From Fontibacillus panacisegetis (lineage in GTDB: Bacteria; Bacillota; Bacilli; Paenibacillales; Paenibacillaceae): DNA of 42,771 nt. Positions 31,996-41,262 of this stretch are shown in pieces (within the stretch, counting starts at the first letter, position 1; the number at the start of each line of letters is the position of its first letter). The DNA lies in NCBI RefSeq assembly GCF_900102215.1, contig NZ_FNBG01000038.1, positions 1 through 42,771 of the forward strand. The letters are read 5' to 3'. The translations under genes and the position numbers were made by a program. The notes beneath the pieces are model-generated. The model did not search any database, was not told where the DNA came from, and was given only the letters and a program-made list of their open reading frames with translations.

Positions 31996-32378
31996 AATTG
32001 ACCTCCATCACAACACCATTATACCATCAAAGCGAAAGCTTGTTCGCTTTTTTAATAATAGATTCAGATTTTTAGCCTCCTGCTAACTTCATTTAGAATT
32101 TGGTTTCTTATCTCATGCAGCGACTCGGTTGAATAACGTTCAGCAGAAAAACCAAATCGGGTTTTAGACAACTATCCAAAATAATATTTAGTGTTTTCGT
32201 TTCTATATTTCGTGCATAGGCATATGCGTAATGGGAATAGATCCATTTTAATAGATTTTGCCTGCCCTTATATTCCATATATGTATATTAGACGAAATCC
32301 ACTCAATCCTCTAGAAAATCATACAGAAAAAAGCCGTTACATCCGTCAAGACGGAAAACGGCTTCTTCACTTGATTCC
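31996..32378. other. Intergenic region with two hairpins
   Basis: A hairpin AGCGAA / TTCGCT followed by TTTTTAATAA (32031-32053) could end plus-strand transcription. The other hairpin is the ArsB-type terminator listed below. Between them is A/T-rich DNA that should hold the promoter of the pentapeptide gene. No gene seen. Confidence 0.5.
32326..32363 (-). terminator. Rho-independent terminator after the ArsB-type gene
   Basis: Minus strand: AGCCGTT..CCGTC..GACGG..AACGGCT with a TTTTTTC tail, 15 bp past the stop at 32379. Confidence 0.85.
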
Positions 32379-33716
32379 TCACAAGAAAAATAGCTCTGTC
32401 CATAAATATAAACCTAGCAAACTTACAATTAGACTGATTGGAATAACTAGAATGGTAACCTTTACGTAGTCAACCCACTTAATTGAAATTTGATATCTTC
32501 TCAACGTATATATCCATATTAATGTTGCCAGTGTTCCAATAGGTAGAATAAGAGAGCCAATATCCGCTCCGATCACATTTCCTAGATACGCTACTTGCAT
32601 AGAATGAACATCTAACCCCATATCTGCCACTGAAAACGTACCTATCATAATCGATGGCAAATTGTTGCAAATGTTAGATAATACCGTTAACAGTAATCCG
32701 AAAATAAATACAGCGTTGAATGATCCTTCTCTGGCAGATGGTCCAAATTGATTAATAATAATTTCTGTCATTCCAGTATTATGAAGACCATATACTAGAA
32801 CATACATGCTGAAGGCAAAAATCAGAATACTCCAAGGAGTTTTCTTGAGTACATCTGAAGGGGCAATCCCTTTCTTATACCATCTAATCAAAATGAGTAC
32901 TAACGCACCCATAATAGCCGGCCATTCCGTCGGAACCCCTAACGGAGCTAATACAAAGAAGCTGATTCTGGTAAGGATTACGATTGAGATACATACGCGG
33001 AAGAGAGCCCAGTCTATAGGAGGTTGTCCATCACTGTCAGAGAACAATGGAGACTGTGCAGAATGAATATCAGTAGGAATTTGCGAAGGTATTATTTTCT
33101 TATTCTTAAAATAGAAATACAGCAAAGTTGGAATACAAATGATACCTAGCATGGATGGAACAAACATCATTGCTGCATAGGTGTTAATGTCCAATTCTAC
33201 AATGTTTAGGGCTATCAGATTTGCAAGATTACTAACACCTATGGGCGCGCTGGATGCTGTAGCTACTAATGCACCAGAAATCAGATAGGGAAATTGCTGC
33301 TCTGGCTTAAATTTGAGGAGAGTCAAGGTTTGAATAATAATTGGGGTCGTAATTAGAATACTACCGTCATTATTAAAAAATAGAGTCATTAAGAAACACA
33401 GAAGGTTAATATACCAAAATAGCTTATAGCCAGATCCGTTTGCTTTTATTGCTAAATTAATGGCTGCCCATCGAAAAAAACCGATGCTTTCAAGAACAAT
33501 TGACATTACAATGGTCGATAGGATTGTTATAGCTGCTCCGCTAACGATACCACCGATACTTAAAACATCTGTTAGAGGAACGATCCCGATCAGGAATACA
33601 CATACAGCCGATACAGCGGTCGGTATCCACTCATTGACACCGCGTGGTCTCCACAGCATCATAATGACAGTAATTGCAAATATCGTGAGCATTATGACCA
33701 CTTGTAGATTACTCAT
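32379..33716 (-). CDS. ArsB-type (SLC13/ion transporter superfamily) permease
   Basis: The 445-residue protein has about eleven membrane segments in two halves. It contains MLWRPRGVNEWIPTAVSAVC near the start (about residues 20-39), LFFNNDGSILITTPIIIQTL (about 112-131) and LLTVLSNICNNLPSIMIGTF (about 342-361) with IGADIGSLILPIGTLATLIW (about 382-401). These are the re-entrant N-D-G and N-N-L-P motifs of ArsB/Acr-type arsenite pumps and related anion transporters. No arsR or arsC is adjacent, so the substrate may be another anion. A small membrane-protein gene overlaps its start by four bases (ATGA). Confidence 0.82.
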   Translation of the reverse strand: MSNLQVVIMLTIFAITVIMMLWRPRGVNEWIPTAVSAVCVFLIGIVPLTDVLSIGGIVSGAAITILSTIVMSIVLESIGFFRWAAINLAIKANGSGYKLFWYINLLCFLMTLFFNNDGSILITTPIIIQTLTLLKFKPEQQFPYLISGALVATASSAPIGVSNLANLIALNIVELDINTYAAMMFVPSMLGIICIPTLLYFYFKNKKIIPSQIPTDIHSAQSPLFSDSDGQPPIDWALFRVCISIVILTRISFFVLAPLGVPTEWPAIMGALVLILIRWYKKGIAPSDVLKKTPWSILIFAFSMYVLVYGLHNTGMTEIIINQFGPSAREGSFNAVFIFGLLLTVLSNICNNLPSIMIGTFSVADMGLDVHSMQVAYLGNVIGADIGSLILPIGTLATLIWIYTLRRYQISIKWVDYVKVTILVIPISLIVSLLGLYLWTELFFL

Positions 33717-33931
33717 GGTACTTCTTTCAAGGATTCATTGAAATAGTTGTTTGTCGTCGGCTGATTGTTTGCTGTAAGGCCCTTTGCTGAAACGATAACA
33801 GTGATCGGCTGATTGTGTTCCTCTTGTCCACTTGCCTGTCTTACAACATTGTTATACGCAGAATCCGATGGCTCCTTTAACAACCAATACAGTCCCATTC
33901 CGCTCCCTAGTAATAATAGAATAGTAATCAC
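33713..33931 (-). CDS. Small single-TM protein coupled to the ArsB-type permease
   Basis: The frame is open from 33991, but GTG 33931 is the better start: AGGAGG lies six bases upstream and the protein then begins with its membrane segment (MITILLLLGSGMGLYWLLKE). The 72-residue product has a polar, Gln/Asn-rich outer tail. Its stop overlaps the permease start (ATGA), so translation is coupled. It may be an accessory subunit; I do not recognise the family. Confidence 0.6.
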   Translation of the reverse strand: MITILLLLGSGMGLYWLLKEPSDSAYNNVVRQASGQEEHNQPITVIVSAKGLTANNQPTTNNYFNESLKEVP

Positions 33932-34098
33932 AATACACCTCCTGATTATTCTTCTCACGGTTACACTTAAATAATCATAGTTTCTCCTCACTATTAAAAA
34001 TAAGAATTAACTATAACTAATACCATGTATATGTGATAAGAAGTCATGGTGCTTCAAGCATTTCCCTACCAAGCTATTAATTATTTCATTGCTGGGAC

Positions 34099-36771
34099 TC
34101 ATCGATTACTGCCATCAAGTACTTGAACAAATCCATTTGTCCCATTCACGCGAACATACGATCCATCTTTAATAATTTCCGTCGCTCTTTCAATGCCGAC
34201 AACTGCCGGTATCCCATACTCACGGGCAACGACCGAACCATGCGTCATCATGCCGCCTACTTCCGTAATGAGACCAACTGCGGAAATAAATAGAGGGGTC
34301 CATCCCGGGTCCGTATAGGGAGCCACTAATATTTCTCCCGGTTGAAGTTTTGCATCCTCCGGCTTGAGAACAACCCTCGCAATACCTTCTACGATACCTG
34401 CCGACACCGGGGTGCCAACAATCGCCCCTACTGGGGCATTGCCTTCTCGCAATTTCCCCGTAATGATTTCCCCTTCGGAAGTCATTACGCGAGGAGATTT
34501 GAGCTTTAAATTTTGCTCATACTGTTTTTCCCTAGCCTCGACAATATCTTTAACTTTACCAGTGAAACGATTTTCAATTAATTTAATAATCTCTTCTAGC
34601 GTAAAACAAAAAATATCATCTTCACGTAGTAATGCGCCTTTTCCAACAAGGGTTCGTGCTTCCTCAAGAATTGCTTGCTTATAAATGTACATCACTTTAA
34701 TTAGCACGAATTTATGGTGTTCCCGCATCCCCATTAGCGAACGATATTGTTGGACTAAACGGGACATCTTTTTTGTTTTCGAAGAAGGGAACTGGGCTAT
34801 TATTTCTTGACCAGCCTTTACGGCTTCAAGCTCTCCTTGTTTAAACTTCCTCCTGTGTTCTCCAGTTTCAGCTGTCCGGATATTACTTAAGATGCTTGGA
34901 ACAATGAGTATCGGATCTTCGATCCATCTTGGTTTCGTAATATCGATTTCACCAATGGCTCGCATGCCGTATTTTTGCATAAAAATATCTAATGCTCGTC
35001 GAAACTCCATCCCGCCCGGAATGTTAACAAGTTCATCATAAAATCGGCTGGTACTTGCGCTCTGCAAAATCTCAACAACTTTGGGATGTAACCTTGCTAC
35101 ATCCGCTAGGTCGCCGAGCGCCAAGCCCATCTCCGTTGTGACATTACCAGGCATAGATTTGCTCAATTTGTTAAAGAGAGAACTACGCCCGGCCTCATCT
35201 AGCTGTTTGTCCAGTTCTTTCTTGAGACGGCCAGAAGTCAGGACACCCGCAATTAAGTTTACGGCAATTTTAGAGAGTATATCCGGCAACATACGTCTCA
35301 TGCCGTGCCGAATCAGTCGAATTCGATCCGATCCGGACGCGTCAAATATTTCTTTCTCGGTATGCGCAACAATCTTTTCGATAAGGTCGTTCGCTTCTTT
35401 AGCGGCATGACTTGGATTTTTGAAGTACAAGTTGTTAACCACTTTTACTGCAGTAGGGATAATGATTGATGCCATTTTCCTCCCGACTTGCATAAGTGTT
35501 TTATTCGGGATGGAAATTTGTTGAAAAGCATCGCGTTCAGTAACTTCGAGTACCGCCGCGGCTAATAATTCATCCATACCACCAAATACTTTTAAGAGTT
35601 GTTTACGGACAGGCTTGATGGACAATGGTCCTGTGAAATCGACAAACGCTCGTCCGCCTGCTTCAAGTAAAAATTTAGAACCATTGGATTCCGGATCATT
35701 CTTAAAAAAAGCAGGAATATTGCTCAAAAGCGAAATCGCTAGGGGTTTCATCGGATCGGTCATCACTTGAATATAGCCCAAATTGAGAAAAACATGAAAA
35801 TCGTTATCTGACACTTGTGGTACAGGGTATAACGAAGTGATCGGTCGACTTTGAAGAATATAAAACTTGCCCTCCGCATAACCCCATTCAATATCTTGCT
35901 CTAAGCCATAATGTGCTTCAATGCGCTGGCCAATCGCTGCAAGCTCAATAATTCTCTGATCAGGTAAAGCCTGTTGTTGTTGCTGCTCAAGTGGCAACTG
36001 CCTCGTGATGGTTCCCCCTTCTGGAACTCCGTAAATTGCGATCTCCTTTTTTGATACTTGCTTCTTGGTAATTTTTCCAGATCGAATTTGATATAAATCC
36101 GCAGTGACTAAACCAGACACTAAGGCTTCGCCTAGTCCGAAACTTGCATCGATAGATACTGTGTTTCGGTGCCCCGTTATCGGGTCCGCGGTAAACATAA
36201 TACCCGCAACTTCCGGGAAGACCATTTCTTGAATCACAACGGAGAGAAATACATCTCGGTGGTCGAAACCGTTTTTTGTTCGATAAGAGATTGCTCTGTC
36301 GGTGAATAATGAGGCCCAGCAACGTTGAATGGCTGCAAAAAGCGACTCTAAACCACAGATATTCAAATAGGTGTCCTGTTGTCCTGCAAACGATGCTGAT
36401 GGTAGATCCTCAGCGGTTGCACTGGAGCGAACAGCATAAGCCTTATTCTGGCCATTTACTTTCCACACCTCCAAAATCGCGTCTTGAATGTCTTCAGGCA
36501 TCGTTAATGAAATAAGATGATCCCGAATCTGCTGTCCATGTACGCGTATTTGCTCTAAATCGTCATGTTTGATATGGTCTAACTGAGTGAATAGCTGATC
36601 CATCAATTCACTTGTATGGATAAAAGCGCGGTACGCAGCCGTTGTTACACAAAAACCTTGAGGAACAGGCATACCAGCTTTCGTCATCTCGCCGAGATTG
36701 GCTCCTTTACCGCCCACTTCAGATAAATGAGACTTATCGATCTCAATGAAACTCAACACATACTTTTCCAT
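34099..36771 (-). CDS. PEP synthase / rifampicin phosphotransferase family enzyme
   Basis: This 890-residue protein has three domains: an N-terminal ATP-grasp part (GGKGANLGEMTKAGMPVPQG, about residues 21-40; AVRSSATAEDLPSASFAGQQ, about 113-132), a nucleotide-binding half ending SRPITSLYPVPQ (about 310) and, after a long substrate domain, a swivelling phosphohistidine domain with GGMMTHGSVVAREYGIPAVV (about 833-852). The T-H-G form of the His site matches rifampicin phosphotransferases and the Bacillus Pps group better than C-H-A of classical PEP synthase. ATP-driven transfer to pyruvate or to rifampicin are both possible. AAAGGTGG precedes the start. It follows the TetR gene; each carries a similar palindrome upstream, so repression by TetR is likely. 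I found no rifampicin-associated element. Confidence 0.85.
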   Translation of the reverse strand: MEKYVLSFIEIDKSHLSEVGGKGANLGEMTKAGMPVPQGFCVTTAAYRAFIHTSELMDQLFTQLDHIKHDDLEQIRVHGQQIRDHLISLTMPEDIQDAILEVWKVNGQNKAYAVRSSATAEDLPSASFAGQQDTYLNICGLESLFAAIQRCWASLFTDRAISYRTKNGFDHRDVFLSVVIQEMVFPEVAGIMFTADPITGHRNTVSIDASFGLGEALVSGLVTADLYQIRSGKITKKQVSKKEIAIYGVPEGGTITRQLPLEQQQQQALPDQRIIELAAIGQRIEAHYGLEQDIEWGYAEGKFYILQSRPITSLYPVPQVSDNDFHVFLNLGYIQVMTDPMKPLAISLLSNIPAFFKNDPESNGSKFLLEAGGRAFVDFTGPLSIKPVRKQLLKVFGGMDELLAAAVLEVTERDAFQQISIPNKTLMQVGRKMASIIIPTAVKVVNNLYFKNPSHAAKEANDLIEKIVAHTEKEIFDASGSDRIRLIRHGMRRMLPDILSKIAVNLIAGVLTSGRLKKELDKQLDEAGRSSLFNKLSKSMPGNVTTEMGLALGDLADVARLHPKVVEILQSASTSRFYDELVNIPGGMEFRRALDIFMQKYGMRAIGEIDITKPRWIEDPILIVPSILSNIRTAETGEHRRKFKQGELEAVKAGQEIIAQFPSSKTKKMSRLVQQYRSLMGMREHHKFVLIKVMYIYKQAILEEARTLVGKGALLREDDIFCFTLEEIIKLIENRFTGKVKDIVEAREKQYEQNLKLKSPRVMTSEGEIITGKLREGNAPVGAIVGTPVSAGIVEGIARVVLKPEDAKLQPGEILVAPYTDPGWTPLFISAVGLITEVGGMMTHGSVVAREYGIPAVVGIERATEIIKDGSYVRVNGTNGFVQVLDGSNR

Positions 36772-36808
36772 TGTCTACGCCACCTTTATAAAATAGGATG
36801 AGAACAAA

Positions 36809-36835
36809 GAAACTATTACAGGATTTTCGGTTTCC
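36809..36835. promoter_or_regulatory. Candidate TetR operator upstream of the PEP synthase-like gene
   Basis: GAAACTATTACA...GGTTTCC is an inverted repeat (GAAAC / GTTTC, 21 bases start to start) between the TetR stop and the enzyme start. It shares GAAACTATTA with the site at 37475. Confidence 0.45.
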
Positions 36836-36850
36836 AAAAAAAATCAGAAT

Positions 36851-37441
36851 TTAACTACTTCTTTCGTTTTCTTCCATCTCTAGTCCAACAATACCTTTAC
36901 AGAAGATATCAAGAAACAGATCGATCCCTTTCTCAGACTGAAACCTGTTATCCTTTTGAACAAGTGCTTTTATGCATATCAACAAAATTTCTATCGTCAA
37001 GTGAACGGAAATGTCTTTTTTAATCAAACCCATCTCTTGAGCTTTCTCAAGTAATTGACCCAAACGGTTTTTCTTCTCATTACTGAACTTTTGGTACTTC
37101 TCATTTAATTCAGGTAGGAACTTTTCAAGATCGTGCCTAAACATCGGTCCAAGTCTCATCATTTCATCTTTTGCAAGCGAAACGAACAATTTTAATACTG
37201 TCAAAGGGTCTGATTGAAACGGGTCACTCTCGCATGAATCATAAAGTCGATCCATATTTGACATTGTTTCTTCCAAGACAGCAGCAGCAATTTCCTCCTT
37301 ACTTACAAAATATTGATATATTGTTTTTTTACTCATACCCAGCTTTTCTGACAAGTCCTGAACAGTTACATTTCGGTATCCCCGCGTATTAAACAAGTCG
37401 CGAGCTGCATTCATGATACGCAAACGATTTACATTCTCCAT
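36851..37441 (-). CDS. TetR-family transcriptional regulator
   Basis: ATG 37441 follows AAAGGATG; two further codons upstream read from TTG. The 196-residue protein has the TetR DNA-binding domain MNAARDLFNTRGYRNVTVQD (about residues 9-28), LSEKLGMSKKTIYQYFVSKE (about 29-48) and EIAAAVLEE, then a helical ligand domain. It is 79 bp upstream of the PEP synthase-like gene on the same strand and has its own palindrome in front, so autoregulation plus control of the enzyme gene is the likely arrangement. The ligand is unknown. Confidence 0.92.
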   Translation of the reverse strand: MENVNRLRIMNAARDLFNTRGYRNVTVQDLSEKLGMSKKTIYQYFVSKEEIAAAVLEETMSNMDRLYDSCESDPFQSDPLTVLKLFVSLAKDEMMRLGPMFRHDLEKFLPELNEKYQKFSNEKKNRLGQLLEKAQEMGLIKKDISVHLTIEILLICIKALVQKDNRFQSEKGIDLFLDIFCKGIVGLEMEENERSS

Positions 37442-37474
37442 TATCAAAACATCCTTTAATTGGAATTAAACTTC

Positions 37475-37503
37475 GGAAACTATTATGATACCCCTTAGTT
37501 TCC
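37475..37503. promoter_or_regulatory. Candidate TetR operator upstream of the TetR gene
   Basis: GGAAACTA-N13-TAGTTTCC is a perfect 8-base inverted repeat 34 bp upstream of the TetR start; the size and symmetry suit a TetR dimer. Confidence 0.5.
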
Positions 37504-37615
37504 ATGTTAACTTTTTCAAATTTACTTGTCAATAGTGGGCGACAATCAAGTAAAAAGCATGTCATCCTCCAAGTCCATTGGCATATGAAGTTGGTCCATT
37601 GTATATTGAATGTAC

Positions 37616-37685
37616 AAAGAAACCTCTCCTTTTGGTATATGGTTGGGTGGTGCCTCCATTTTACCAAGGAAAGGTTTCTTTTTGC
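37616..37685 (-). terminator. Long hairpin after the carboxynorspermidine decarboxylase gene
   Basis: Arms AAAGAAACCTCTCCTTTTGG and CCAAGGAAAGGTTTCTTT (two bulged bases) enclose about 25 bp just past the stop at 37696. It probably ends the nspC transcript but is longer than usual terminators and has no run of T on that strand. Confidence 0.4.
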
Positions 37686-37695
37686 TTTACTTATG

Positions 37696-38835
37696 TTACG
37701 ACAATCTCGAACTAAAATCCTCATATCCAAATTGTCTAATGATTTTAATTCCTTCTTGCTCGTTATAGCTAGCGATTGATGGCAAATTTACACCATTGAA
37801 GGTATTTGTCTTCACCATAGAATAGATCGCCATGTCCGTGAACACGAGTCGATCACCCGGCTTCAAAGGCTCGTCAAAAGAATAATCTCCTATGACGTCT
37901 CCCGCAAGGCAAGTTAATCCGCCAAAACGGTAAGTATAAGCCTTTTCATTCGGCATTCCTGCACCAATGATTTCCGGTCTGTACGGCATTTCAAGTACAT
38001 CAGGCATATGACATGCCGCCGAAGTATCCAGAATCCCGATGTTCATATCATTATCAATGATATCCAATACCGATGCGACAAGGAAACCTGTGTTCAATGC
38101 AACAGCCTCACCCGGTTCCAGATAGACTTGAACGTTATAAGTATCTTTAATTCGATTAATGACACGTACAAGCGTTTCAATATCATAATCCTCACGAGTA
38201 ATATGATGACCGCCGCCAAAATTGATCCATTTCATCTTGTGCAGATGCTCTCCGAACTTCTCTTCAATAACTTGAACGGTACGCTCAAGTGCATCCGAGT
38301 TTTGCTGGCAGAGGGTATGGAAATGTATCCCGTCGATTCCTTCCAGCTCTTCAGGCTTGAAGTTCGCCAAGGTAACGCCTAGTCTTGAATGATTATAGCA
38401 AGGGTCGTAAATCGGAGTACGACCCTCCGAGTATTCAGGGTTAATTCGAATGCCGCATTCGATCGTTTTCCCTTGAACGCTCTTTACCCGATCCTTGTAT
38501 TTATTCCACTGACTAAATGAATTAAACACAATATGATCGCAATACTGAAGCAGCTCATCGAACTCTGAATCTACATAAGCCGGTGCGTAAGCATGCACCT
38601 CTTTGCCCATTTTCTCATAGCCAAGTCTTGCCTCATTCAGCGAGCTGGACGTGATGCCCTTGAGATACTTCCCTACTAATGGGAAAGTTGAATGCATCGA
38701 GAACCCTTTTAACGCTAGTAGAATGTTGCAGCCTGTGCGTTGTTGAACCGAATCCAGAATTTCAAGATTTCTAGTAAGCAGCGCTTCGTCAACGACAAAG
38801 CATGGTGATGGTAATGCATTAAAATCCAGGCTCAT
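37696..38835 (-). CDS. nspC: Carboxynorspermidine decarboxylase
   Basis: This 379-residue fold-III PLP decarboxylase starts LPSPCFVVDEALLTRNLEIL (about residues 8-27) and has NILLALKGFSMHST with the PLP Lys (about 43), EARLGYEKMGKEVHAYAPAY, GIHFHTLCQQNS (about 170), WINFGGGHHITREDYD (about 205) and the second-subunit motif TSAACHMPDVLEMPYRPEII. It removes CO2 from carboxynorspermidine or carboxyspermidine in the alternative polyamine pathway. Its ATG overlaps the stop of the synthase gene (GCATGA), so the two enzymes are made together. Length and order are as expected for nspC. Confidence 0.93.
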   Translation of the reverse strand: MSLDFNALPSPCFVVDEALLTRNLEILDSVQQRTGCNILLALKGFSMHSTFPLVGKYLKGITSSSLNEARLGYEKMGKEVHAYAPAYVDSEFDELLQYCDHIVFNSFSQWNKYKDRVKSVQGKTIECGIRINPEYSEGRTPIYDPCYNHSRLGVTLANFKPEELEGIDGIHFHTLCQQNSDALERTVQVIEEKFGEHLHKMKWINFGGGHHITREDYDIETLVRVINRIKDTYNVQVYLEPGEAVALNTGFLVASVLDIIDNDMNIGILDTSAACHMPDVLEMPYRPEIIGAGMPNEKAYTYRFGGLTCLAGDVIGDYSFDEPLKPGDRLVFTDMAIYSMVKTNTFNGVNLPSIASYNEQEGIKIIRQFGYEDFSSRLS

Positions 38836-40049
38836 GCATGTACCTCAGCAGGATCAAGCAATACAGGAGCAAAATCTTCTTTCCAAGGCAAGCCGTATTT
38901 GTTCAGAGCGTCCATGAATGGATCTGGATCGAATTCTTCTACATTGAATACGCCAGGCTTTTTCCAAAGCCCTTTCATAACGAGCATAGCGCCGATCATC
39001 GCTGGAACCCCGGTTGTATAAGAAATCGCTTGAGAGCCCACTTCTTTATAGCATTCCTGATGATCACATACATTATATACATAGTAAGTTTTTGGCTTAC
39101 CGTCTTTAATTCCTTGAATGATACATCCGATATTTGTTTTCCCTACAGTTCTAGGTCCAAGAGAAGCTGGATCTGGAAGGATCTCTTTCAAGAATTGCAA
39201 CGGAATAATCTCTTTACCTTCATACATGATTGGCTCAATTGAAGTCATTCCTACGTTTTCAAGCACCTTCAGGTGGTTGATGTAGTTATCAGAGAATGTC
39301 ATCCAGAAGCGAATTTTCTTTAATCCTTTGATATTCACAGCCAAAGACTCTAGTTCTTCATGATATAAAAGATAGATGTTTTTGGGTCCGATTTCTGGCA
39401 AGTCGTAAGTTTTCTTGAATTCTAATGGAGCTGTTTCAATCCACTCACCGTTTTCCCAGTAACGTCCGTTAGCAGTAATTTCACGAATGTTGATCTCAGG
39501 GTTAAAGTTTGTTGCGAACGGATATCCATGATCCCCGCCGTTAGCATCTACGATATCGATAGAATGAATTTCATCAAAATGATGCTTCTGTGCATATGCA
39601 ACGAAAACTCCTGTAACACCTGGATCAAAGCCGCTTCCTAGCAATGCTGTAAGTCCAGCCTTTTCGAATCTTTCTTTATACGCCCATTGCCATTTGTATT
39701 CGAATTTTGGAACATCTGGCGGTTCATAGTTCGCTGTATCAACGTAATGAACGCCAGTAGCAAGACATGCATCCATAATCGCAAGATCTTGGTACGGAAG
39801 TGCAACGTTGATAACAACGTCAGGTCCGAAACTCTTAATCAGTGCAACTACCTCATCCGTATTATCCGCATCTACCTTTGCGGTTTGAATTTTTGTGCGG
39901 CCGCCATCCAGTTTTTCTTTGAGAGCATCACATTTTGCGAGCGTCCTGCTTGCGATACAGATCTCCTCAAAAACATCTGGAACCTGACAACATTTGTGAA
40001 CAACTACACTGGCCACACCGCCAGCACCAATTATAAGAGCCTTACCCAA
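38832..40049 (-). CDS. Carboxynorspermidine synthase (saccharopine dehydrogenase family)
   Basis: TTG 40049 is the likely start: GGAGG lies eight bases upstream, and the protein then begins MGKALIIGAGGVASVVVHKC, the usual N-terminus. ATG 40064 would place the ribosome site inside the gene. The 405-residue enzyme has a Rossmann NAD(P) site G-A-G-G-V-A, CIASRTLAKCDALKEKL, DVVINVALPYQD, and DTANYEPPDVPKFEYKWQW in the substrate domain. It condenses aspartate semialdehyde with a diamine to give carboxy(nor)spermidine, which nspC then decarboxylates. The pair forms an operon. The interval 40,050-40,226 is A/T-rich and should contain its promoter. Confidence 0.92.
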   Translation of the reverse strand: MGKALIIGAGGVASVVVHKCCQVPDVFEEICIASRTLAKCDALKEKLDGGRTKIQTAKVDADNTDEVVALIKSFGPDVVINVALPYQDLAIMDACLATGVHYVDTANYEPPDVPKFEYKWQWAYKERFEKAGLTALLGSGFDPGVTGVFVAYAQKHHFDEIHSIDIVDANGGDHGYPFATNFNPEINIREITANGRYWENGEWIETAPLEFKKTYDLPEIGPKNIYLLYHEELESLAVNIKGLKKIRFWMTFSDNYINHLKVLENVGMTSIEPIMYEGKEIIPLQFLKEILPDPASLGPRTVGKTNIGCIIQGIKDGKPKTYYVYNVCDHQECYKEVGSQAISYTTGVPAMIGAMLVMKGLWKKPGVFNVEEFDPDPFMDALNKYGLPWKEDFAPVLLDPAEVHA

Positions 40050-40226
40050 TTCACTAACCTCCATTTCAGATTTTAAAAATCAAACAAAAACGATTATATA
40101 TAAATTTCTACAAATAATCAATAAAAATCACAAAATATTAGCGTAATCCTTAAAAAGGGACATTTTTTTTGAGAAATGCTCAATTATCCGTCATTTTCCT
40201 CTGGAATATACAGTAACTTAGCTTAA

Positions 40227-41261
40227 TTATTTCTTTACGCGTGACAATAAATATAAAAAGTATGGGGCTCCGATCACTGCTACAACAATACCCGTTGGAA
40301 TTTCTGACGATTGTAATATCGAGCGGCCAATGGTGTCAGCAAGAATAACTAATAAAGCTCCTGTTAAGGCGGATGCCGGAAACAGCAATTGATGCTTGGG
40401 CCCAACAAGCCTTCGAGCCAGATGAGGCGCGATCAGTCCGACAAAACCGATACCGCCGCTTACTGCCACGGAAGAGCCGGCCAGACCAACTGCAGCGGAT
40501 AATAGCATAATACTCTCTTTTTGTACGTCGGTACCTAGTCCAGTCGCAGTCCCATTACCAAGAGATATAACATTCATTACCCTCGCTTTATAAAAAACAA
40601 ACGGAAGCAAAATTAATATCCATGGCAGCAGCGCAAGCACATATTTCCAGTTAGTGCCCATAATACTTCCCGCTAGCCATTTGGCTACAAATTGATATTT
40701 TTGCGGCTCAAGCGCCAGAGTAAGAACGATCATCACGGAGCTGATTCCTGCAGCTACGGCAATACCGTTAAGTATTAGTCTTGAAGATGAAATCCCCTCA
40801 TTTTTTTTATAGGCTAACGCGTAGATCAGAATCGCAGTCAAACCGGCCCCGATTAAAGCTAGCAGCGGAAGTACAAATACAGATCCCATAGTTGTCATCG
40901 GATTAAACGAAATAAACAGCATGACCATCAGCCCTGCGCCAGCATTTATTCCTAATATCCCAGGGTCAGCCAATGGATTACGAGAAATCCCCTGCATGAC
41001 GCAGCCTGACACAGCCAGACCCGCTCCGATAAGCACGGAGATCACGATCCGCGGGAGTCGAAATTCAAACAGGATGAGCCATTGTCTGTCTGTTCCCTTG
41101 CCAAACAGGGTCTTCATTACATCGATTGGCGACAGACGGATATATCCAATATTCATACTCACAATAAATACAACAACGATAAGAACAGCAATAACACACA
41201 TTACTGTAATTCCGCGTTTTTTTCTGGTTTGATCAATTAATCTAATTTGAGAGCTGTTCAT
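40227..41261 (-). CDS. FecCD-family iron-siderophore ABC transporter permease
   Basis: ATG 41261 follows GAGGAGGTCATTGTAAA; a frame from 41282 would begin before that site. The 344-residue protein has about nine to ten membrane segments and the family motifs LFEFRLPRIVISVLIGAGLA (about residues 61-80), VSGCVMQGISRNPLADPGIL (about 82-101) and FVGLIAPHLARRLVGPKHQL (about 278-297). It is the second half of a heterodimeric channel (like FeuC/YfhA). The first half lies one base upstream. The binding protein and ATPase are not in the window. Confidence 0.95.
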   Translation of the reverse strand: MNSSQIRLIDQTRKKRGITVMCVIAVLIVVVFIVSMNIGYIRLSPIDVMKTLFGKGTDRQWLILFEFRLPRIVISVLIGAGLAVSGCVMQGISRNPLADPGILGINAGAGLMVMLFISFNPMTTMGSVFVLPLLALIGAGLTAILIYALAYKKNEGISSSRLILNGIAVAAGISSVMIVLTLALEPQKYQFVAKWLAGSIMGTNWKYVLALLPWILILLPFVFYKARVMNVISLGNGTATGLGTDVQKESIMLLSAAVGLAGSSVAVSGGIGFVGLIAPHLARRLVGPKHQLLFPASALTGALLVILADTIGRSILQSSEIPTGIVVAVIGAPYFLYLLSRVKK

Positions 41262-41262
41262 T

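Noticed and set aside
32379..33991. Arsenic resistance operon
   Set aside because: Only the permease is ArsB-like; no arsR, arsC or arsA is present, so an arsenic role is not claimed.
34099..36771. Rifampicin-associated element upstream of the PEP synthase/Rph-like gene
   Set aside because: No GGGGCTTGC-type palindrome is present in 36,772-36,850; only the TetR-like palindrome is seen.
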